Assembly: GCA_963755755.1 (NCBI GenBank)
Contig: CAVWLJ010000021.1
Coordinates: forward strand, 1 to 64,000
Length of the DNA stretch: 64,000 nt
Source of the DNA: DATKNA01 sp963755755
GTDB lineage: Bacteria; Actinomycetota; Actinomycetes; Actinomycetales; Kineosporiaceae
Direction: 5' to 3'
Shown here: in pieces, positions 57,057 to 64,000 of the stretch
How the letters are laid out: every line of letters starts with the position of its first letter
Numbering within the stretch: position 1 is the stretch's first letter
Notes under the pieces: model-generated
What the model saw: only the letters and a program-made list of their open reading frames with translations
Databases searched by the model: none
What the model was told of the DNA's origin: nothing
Made by a program: the position numbers and the translations under genes

Positions 57057-58001
57057 TCAGCGCGACCGGGCCGCGCCGCGCACCTGGGTGGCGCGGACGC
57101 CGAAGTGCTCGCGGAAGGCCGCCGAGAAGGTGCCGACCGAGCCGAACCCGCACCGGGCCGCCACCTCTCCGACGGACAGGTCGGGCGACGACGCGAGCAG
57201 GGCGCGTGCCCGGACGAGCCGGCGCTCGAGCACGAACTGGGGAAGGCTCACCCCGGAGCCGGCGAACGCGCGGGAGAGGTGGCGCTGGCTGACGCCGACA
57301 GCAGCGGCGACGCGGCCGGCCCCGAGGTTCGGGTCGGTGAGGTGCTCCTCGATGAAGGCGCGGGCGTTGGCCAGATGGACGGCGGCGGGGCGAGTCGCAC
57401 CGCCGCCGACCAGCGCGGCCACGAGATCGAGCGCCAGGCGTTCGTCGACGGCGTCGCCGCCGTCCGGCCGGAGCGCACGGTCGAGCAACCGCCGCAAGCT
57501 CCTCACCGTGACGTCACCGGTGACGTCGCGCACGAGCGGAGCACGCAGCGCGGCGTCGGCGGTGACCTCCCGGAAGACCGCCCGCGGCACCTTGACCGCG
57601 AACTCCTCCAGGCCCCGGGAGAAGCCCCGGACGAAGGGGCGATCGGGGTCGCAGAGGAGGACCTGGCCCGGCCGCAGGGTCAGGACCCCGTCGTCGTGGT
57701 AGAAGAACGCCTCCCCCGCGAGCGTGAGGTAGACGGCGATGGCGTCGGCCGGGGTCCGGCGGATCACCTCGGCCGGACGCTCCACGATGTGCGGGTTCCC
57801 GCGGACGCGCGCCAGGTGCAGCTGCTCGAGCTGGAGGTTGAGCTCCGTCGCGTCCAGGGCGGTCTCACCCAGCACCCGGCAGCGCAGGCCGATGAGCGCC
57901 TGCGCGTTGTGGTCCTCCCACAACGCGATCTTCTGCGCCTCCGGCAGCCCGGTCGTGCTGAAACTGACCGCCCGCGGCACGGGGACCGACGGCGTCGTCA
58001 C
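57057..58001 (-). CDS. AraC-family regulator of the hydroxyquinol operon
   Basis: Intact 314 residues. An N-terminal AraC-binding-like region (ALIGLRCRVLGETALDATEL, VYLTLAGEAFFYHDDGVLTL, RPGQVLLCDPDRPFVRGFSR) is followed by two HTH units: GRVAAAVGVSQRHLSRAFAG and VGEVAARCGFGSVGTFSAAF with the terminal REHFGVRATQVRG. Codirectional with and 117 bases upstream of the hydroxylase gene, so a pathway activator is likely. Confidence 0.88.
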   Translation of the reverse strand: MTTPSVPVPRAVSFSTTGLPEAQKIALWEDHNAQALIGLRCRVLGETALDATELNLQLEQLHLARVRGNPHIVERPAEVIRRTPADAIAVYLTLAGEAFFYHDDGVLTLRPGQVLLCDPDRPFVRGFSRGLEEFAVKVPRAVFREVTADAALRAPLVRDVTGDVTVRSLRRLLDRALRPDGGDAVDERLALDLVAALVGGGATRPAAVHLANARAFIEEHLTDPNLGAGRVAAAVGVSQRHLSRAFAGSGVSLPQFVLERRLVRARALLASSPDLSVGEVAARCGFGSVGTFSAAFREHFGVRATQVRGAARSR

Positions 58002-58169
58002 GGATCACCTCCGCGCACTGGTGGCGTCACCTTACGCCGGCGTCCCCGGCGCCGCACCGGTCGCGCGGCGCGGTGCACGCGGTGACGCGTCCGGCGCCTC
58101 GGATCGCCGCGGGCCGGACGGGTGGAGATCCACCCGCCCGGCCCGTCGGTGCTTCGAACGTCCGGCCGG

Positions 58170-58877
58170 TCAGTGCAGCCGGAGGCGCTGACCCGGGAAG
58201 ATGACGTTCGGGTCGGCGCCGATCTGCGCCCGGTTCAGTGCGTAGACCGACTGCCACCCGCGCGAGACGTGGTTCTCCGCCGCGATCTTCGACAGGTAGT
58301 CGCCCGACTTGACGACGTAGTTCGCGCCCGCCGCCGGGGCGACCGAGGGCGCGGACCGGAGCACCGGAGCCCGCTGCGGCGTGACCTTGCGCGTCACGAC
58401 CGGCTTGCGGACCTCGGAGCGGGAGGCCTGCGGCGCCCGCCGGAGGGACCTGACCGAGCTCGACGACCTCGACGAGGACTTCGACGACGGCTTCGACGAC
58501 TTCGACGACGACCAGGAGGACGACGACCCGCCGGACTTGCCGTGCAGGCCGAGCTTGGCCGAGCAGGCCGGCCAGGCGCCCCAGCCCTGCGCCGCGAGGA
58601 CGCGCTCCGCGACCGCGATCTGAGCGCTGCGGCTGGCCAGGTGCGCGCTGGAGGCGTACGCCGTGCCGCCGAACGCCCGCCACGTGGACGGGGAGAACTG
58701 CAGGCCACCGGAGAAGCCGTTCCCGGTGTTGATCGACCAGTTGCCGCCGGACTCGCACGCGGCGATCCGGTCCCAGGTCGAGCCGCTGGCCGCGTTCGCG
58801 GAACCAGCCGTGACAGCAGTGATGCCGAGCGCAAGCGCGCCCGCCGCGACGAGAGTCGCGGGCAGATGTGACCGCAT
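58170..58877 (-). CDS. Rpf-like muralytic protein with LysM domain
   Basis: Intact 235 residues. Signal peptide (residues 1-29), then the transglycosylase-like Rpf domain SGSTWDRIAACESGGNWSIN and GFSGGLQFSPSTWRAFGG with the catalytic Glu in ACESGG. A 45-residue Ser/Lys/Arg linker leads to a C-terminal LysM (YVVKSGDYLSKIAAENHVSR, ALNRAQIGADPNVIFPGQRL). It cleaves peptidoglycan and is linked to growth resumption. GAAGGGA precedes the ATG. A c-di-AMP riboswitch sits upstream. Confidence 0.93.
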   Translation of the reverse strand: MRSHLPATLVAAGALALGITAVTAGSANAASGSTWDRIAACESGGNWSINTGNGFSGGLQFSPSTWRAFGGTAYASSAHLASRSAQIAVAERVLAAQGWGAWPACSAKLGLHGKSGGSSSSWSSSKSSKPSSKSSSRSSSSVRSLRRAPQASRSEVRKPVVTRKVTPQRAPVLRSAPSVAPAAGANYVVKSGDYLSKIAAENHVSRGWQSVYALNRAQIGADPNVIFPGQRLRLH

Positions 58878-58887
58878 GGGATCCCTT

Positions 58888-59000
58888 CCACGCCTGCGAG
58901 GTGAGCTGTCGGGTTCGGGTCGAGGGTTGACCCGGCCGCGATGGCGGCTTCACCCCGAGGCGCGACGACCACGCAGGACGCGAGGAGGGCTGAGAAGTCC
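58888..59000 (-). promoter_or_regulatory. ydaO/yuaA-type c-di-AMP riboswitch
   Basis: Reading toward the Rpf gene, the conserved pieces occur in order: GGGGTGAAGCCGC, a small stem (ATCGCGGC), CCGGGTCAACCC, then GAACCCGACAGC followed by TCACCTCGCAGGCGT. These match the ydaO motif, which binds c-di-AMP and commonly precedes cell-wall hydrolase genes in actinobacteria. The 5' edge is approximate. The wider gap 58878-59179 holds no gene. Confidence 0.85.
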
Positions 59001-59179
59001 CGCGTCCATGCCGCTCGCGCCGAAGAACCGGTGGGTCCCCCGCTCCTGCCCGTGAAGGAACGGGACGCTCGCGGCGGGCAGGACTCGGCGTTCCGCGGGC
59101 GGGCCCGGCCGAACTGCCGGAGCCGCCCCCAACGTAACCCGCGTTCCGGACGAATGTGAACTGAGCGTCAAGTATCCGG

Positions 59180-61320
<2,141 letters not shown>

Positions 61321-61517
61321 CTCGCCTCCCCCACTCGAGTCGCCTCGCTCCCATCCTGGTCCGTTCGCCGGTAGGGCGCACGGGGGCCACCCCCGCTCGA
61401 TCCGGCTTTTGCACGCCCCGCTGCCCGCGCCCGACCGGGCTTCCCGCGCTCAGCGGTCGGTTCTGGGCGCCGAAACCGACGAGTCCAGCGCGCAAAGCCC
61501 GCGCGGACGCGGAAGGG

Positions 61518-63154
61518 CTACAGCGGCGGCAGCTGCTGAGCGTGCGTCAGCAGACCGGCGAAGAGGTCGCCCTTCTCGGCGAGGCGCTGCGGCATGGTCC
61601 GCACGGTGAAGGCGTCCGGGGTCAGCGCCGGGTCGTCGAGCTCGTCCCAGTCGATGGGCGCCGAGACCGGCGCGCCCGGCGCGGGTCGCGGGCTGTACGG
61701 CGCGACGAGCGTCTTGTTGATGGCGTTCTGCGTGTAGTCGAGCCGGGCGAGGCCGCCGCGCTCGTCGACCTGCCACTTCCAGCTGACCAGGTCCGGGACG
61801 ACGCGCCCGACCGTCTTGGACAGCTTCTCCACCCACCGGCGCGTGTCGTCGAAGCCGGGCCCGCGCACGATCGGCACCCAGATCTGGATGCCGCGCCGCC
61901 CGGTCACCTTGGCCCGGGCGTAGACGCCGAGGTGGTCGAAGGCGGTGCGGTGCAGCCGGGCGAGGACGAGCAGGTCCTCCCAGCTCGTCGTGTCGCCCGG
62001 GTCGAGGTCGACCAGGGCGTACGTCGGCTCGTGCGGCGCGTCGATCTGCGACGTCCACGCGTGCCACTCCAGCGCGCCGAAGTTCGCGGCCCAGATCAGC
62101 GCGGCGGGCTCGTCGACGACGAGGTAGGTCCGGGTCTCGCCGGGGTCGGCCTCGGGATTCGTCCAGCGGCCGATCCACTCCGGGGCGTGGTCGGGGAGCT
62201 CCTTGTGCCAGAAGCCCTTCGCCTGTGCGCCGTTCGGGTAGCGGTGCATGTTGAGCGCGCGGTGGCTCAGGTGCGGCACGAGCGTCGGGGCGACCTGCGC
62301 GGTGTACCGGAGGAACTCCCGCTTCGTCACCGGCTCCTCCCCCGCGCGCGCCGGGAAGAGCACCTTGTCGAGATTGGTGACCCGCAGCTCGCGGCCGAAG
62401 ACGTGCCAGGTGCCCTGCTTGCGGCAAGCGCGTCGAGCTCCGCCAGCTCCTCGTCGCTCGCGGTCAGGACCCGCGGCCGCAGCAGCACCGACGCGACGGA
62501 CGCCGGCAGGTCGGAGCGCCACATCCGCTCCGGGTCCGCCTTGACCTCGTCGTTGGTGCGTCCGCTGAGCACCGAGCGAGGGTGCTCCTCGGGGTTCCAG
62601 CCGTCGACGGCGAAGTCGTCGTGCTTGTGCAGGAGCAGCCACTCCTCCTTCTCGAAGCTGCCGCGCCGGGTGCGGACGAACACGAACCGGCCGTGCAGCT
62701 TCTCGCCGAACAGGTCGACGTGGAGCTCCCCGGCGTCCAGGGCGGCGGCCGGGTCGGGCGGGTCGCCGGCCTCCTGCGGCTGCCAGGTGCCGGCGTCCCA
62801 GACGATGACGTCGCCGCCGCCGTACTCCCCGGCCGGGATGACGCCCTCGAAGTCGATGTACTCGATCGGGTGGTCCTCGACCTTGAACGCGGCGCGCCGG
62901 ATCGACGGGTCGAGGGTCGGCCCCTTGGGCACCGCCCAGCTGACGAGGACGCCGCCGATCTCGAGCCGGAAGTCGTAGTGCAGCCGCCGCGCGCGGTGCC
63001 GCTGGACGACGAAGCGCGGCGCGTCCGGGCCGGGCGCAGGAGCGGACGGCGCCCCCGAGGGCTCCGACGTCCGGGTGAAGTCGCGCTTGCGGCGGTACGG
63101 CGCGAGCGCGTCCGGGGCCGTCGCCTCGCCCGCGGTCCTGCGCCTCGTCGCCAC
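61518..63154 (-). CDS. LigD-type 3'-phosphoesterase plus polymerase protein without ligase domain
   Basis: About 545 residues. N-terminal phosphoesterase (PE) domain: FVVQRHRARRLHYDFRLEIG, HPIEYIDFEGVIPAGEYGGG and LHGRFVFVRTRRGSFEKEEW. A C-terminal primase-polymerase (Pol) domain begins RELRVTNLDKVLFP, with catalytic acids in PTYALVDLDPGDTTSWEDL and GRRGIQIWVPI. One frameshift near 62425 joins the parts. No adenylation (ligase) domain is seen between or after them. Acts in non-homologous end joining together with Ku and a separate ligase. GTG 63154 follows the OsmC stop by 10 bases. Confidence 0.85.
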
Positions 63155-63164
63155 CCGCGTCCCT

Positions 63165-63684
63165 CTACCCGGCCTCGCGGCGCACCGTCACCGGCGGCGG
63201 TGTCCGGAGCGTCTGGGCGACGACGCAGTACCGCTCCGCCAGCTCGACCAGCCGGTCGGCGGTGGCCTCGTCGGCGTCCGTCGCGAAGCGGAACGTGACG
63301 GTGATGTCGGTGAGACCCACCGGCGCCTCGCGGTCCACGCCGAGGGTGCCGCGCGCGTCCCAGTGGCCCTCGACGACGACCTCGGCGTCCCGGAGCTCCA
63401 CCCCCATCACCGTGGCGACGCTGCGCAGGGTGACGCCGGCGCAGGCCGCGACCGCCTGCAGGCAGGAGGTCTGCGGAGCAGGCGAGGCCGCCGTCGCCAC
63501 CGGTCGCGGGGTGCAGCCCCGCAGTGATGTCCCCGGCCCAGCCTTCGACGGTCGCGCTGATGCCGTCGGCGTCGAGGCGGGCGATCGCGCGCGAGGGTGT
63601 CAGCGCGGACGCCGGGTCGCTCCGGTACGCGTCCTTGAGGGGCTTCTGCAGGGCCCGCAGCCCCGCGGCGTCCAGAGCCGTCAT
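63165..63684 (-). CDS. OsmC-family peroxiredoxin-like protein, frameshifted
   Basis: About 172 residues. N-terminal strands DADGISATVEGWAGDITAGL, AGLHPATGGDGGLACS, and after a frameshift near 63490 the helix LQAVAACAGVTLRSVATVMG. One thiol (Cys in AACAGV) and a second in AERYCVVAQTL match the OsmC/Ohr pair. The enzyme reduces organic hydroperoxides. It is upstream of and cotranscribed with the LigD-type gene, combining oxidative defence with DNA repair. Confidence 0.85.
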
Positions 63685-63753
63685 GACCGCCACGCTAGCT
63701 CTCCGCGCCCGCGTCTGTCGGTCCGCCCGCTCGCGGCGGGGCCCGCCGTATCG

Positions 63754-63817
63754 TCGTTCGTCAATGGTCCGGGTGACACGACGTCCAGCCGCGTGTCGCC
63801 CGACCATTGACGAACGA
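63754..63817. terminator. Long inverted repeat between ADH end and OsmC start
   Basis: TCGTTCGTCAATGGTC (63754-63769) and its exact complement (63802-63817) enclose further imperfect pairing (GGGTGACACG with CGTGTCGCCC). It begins 12 bases after the stop of the ADH gene on the minus strand. Most likely a terminator stem; repeat-element origin cannot be excluded. Confidence 0.55.
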
Positions 63818-63828
63818 CCGCACGGTCG

Positions 63829-64000
63829 TCACCAGAGGGTCAGCGAGTTCCGCAGGATGCGGGCCAGGTCGTCGTCGGTCACCTCGCGGGGCGCCGTCGC
63901 CAGCAGGCGCTGCTGCTGCGCGGCGCCGGCGACGAGGTCGTCGACGTCCGCCTCGGTGTAGCCGACGGCCGCGAGCCCGTTCGGCAGCCCGACGTCCCGC
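63829..64000 (-). CDS. Iron-type alcohol dehydrogenase, C-terminal end (partial)
   Basis: The frame enters from the right edge, ends at 63829 and gives 56 residues: DVGLPNGLAAVGYTEADVDD, LVAGAAQQQRLLATAPREVT, and a terminal DDDLARILRNSLTLW. This is the helical C terminus of iron-containing alcohol dehydrogenases or related transhydrogenases (LATAPREVTxxDLxxIL is typical). The catalytic part lies outside the window. Confidence 0.75.
   Translation of the reverse strand, partial: RDVGLPNGLAAVGYTEADVDDLVAGAAQQQRLLATAPREVTDDDLARILRNSLTLW

Overview
The window is high-GC DNA with dense, alternating gene blocks, typical of an actinobacterium. A c-di-AMP (ydaO-type) riboswitch in front of an Rpf-like gene, a LigD-type repair gene, SHOCT-domain proteins and large LuxR/MalT regulators all fit. 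Genus cannot be fixed by eye. Many conserved genes, mostly in the first half, are split by one-base indels that often fall in short homopolymers. They look like sequence errors, so each is described here as one gene with frameshifts.

Layout. 0.1-8.6 kb: a class-II amidotransferase-like gene, an HtrA-type protease, glutamate decarboxylase followed by a ClC channel (an acid-resistance pair), a LURP-one protein, a HerA-like ATPase and an MFS transporter. 8.6-16 kb: a DUF389 membrane protein, two large MalT/LuxR-type ATPase regulators and a DUF2252 protein. 16-22 kb: cydA-cydB-cydD-cydC, a complete cytochrome bd oxidase and maturation set. 22-35 kb: a small membrane protein, a GMC oxidoreductase overlapping a G6PDH-like gene, a GH15 glycosidase, a K+ channel, a glycogen-debranching-like enzyme with an apparent SCP2-like tail, a membrane alpha/beta-hydrolase, and small envelope/SHOCT proteins. 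35-44 kb: KDPG aldolase and a PfkB sugar kinase, divergent from a ROK regulator, an ABC sugar importer, a GH4 glycosidase and a BadF-type kinase. 44-49 kb: small regulator/enzyme pairs (ArsR-SRPBCC with YciI; TetR with a DDN-like protein; ArsR with a CDF zinc exporter). 49-53 kb: a flippase-like protein with a pseudokinase-like segment and a degenerate GGDEF protein. 53-58 kb: a hydroxyquinol pathway operon with an AraC regulator. 58-64 kb: Rpf-like protein, FtsH, a PE-Pol LigD protein without ligase domain, OsmC, and the end of an iron-type alcohol dehydrogenase.

The main finding is a repeated 7-3-7 inverted repeat, TCAYYCC-N3-GGGATGA, lying in short gaps next to gene starts across the first 35 kb and not seen upstream of genes afterwards. 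Its half-site GGGA(T/G)GA resembles the Escherichia coli MalT box GGGGA(T/G)GAGG. Two MalT-family regulators are encoded in the middle of the series. I propose a local MalT-type stress, respiration and glycogen regulon covering protease, gad/ClC, cydABDC, the debranching enzyme and envelope proteins.
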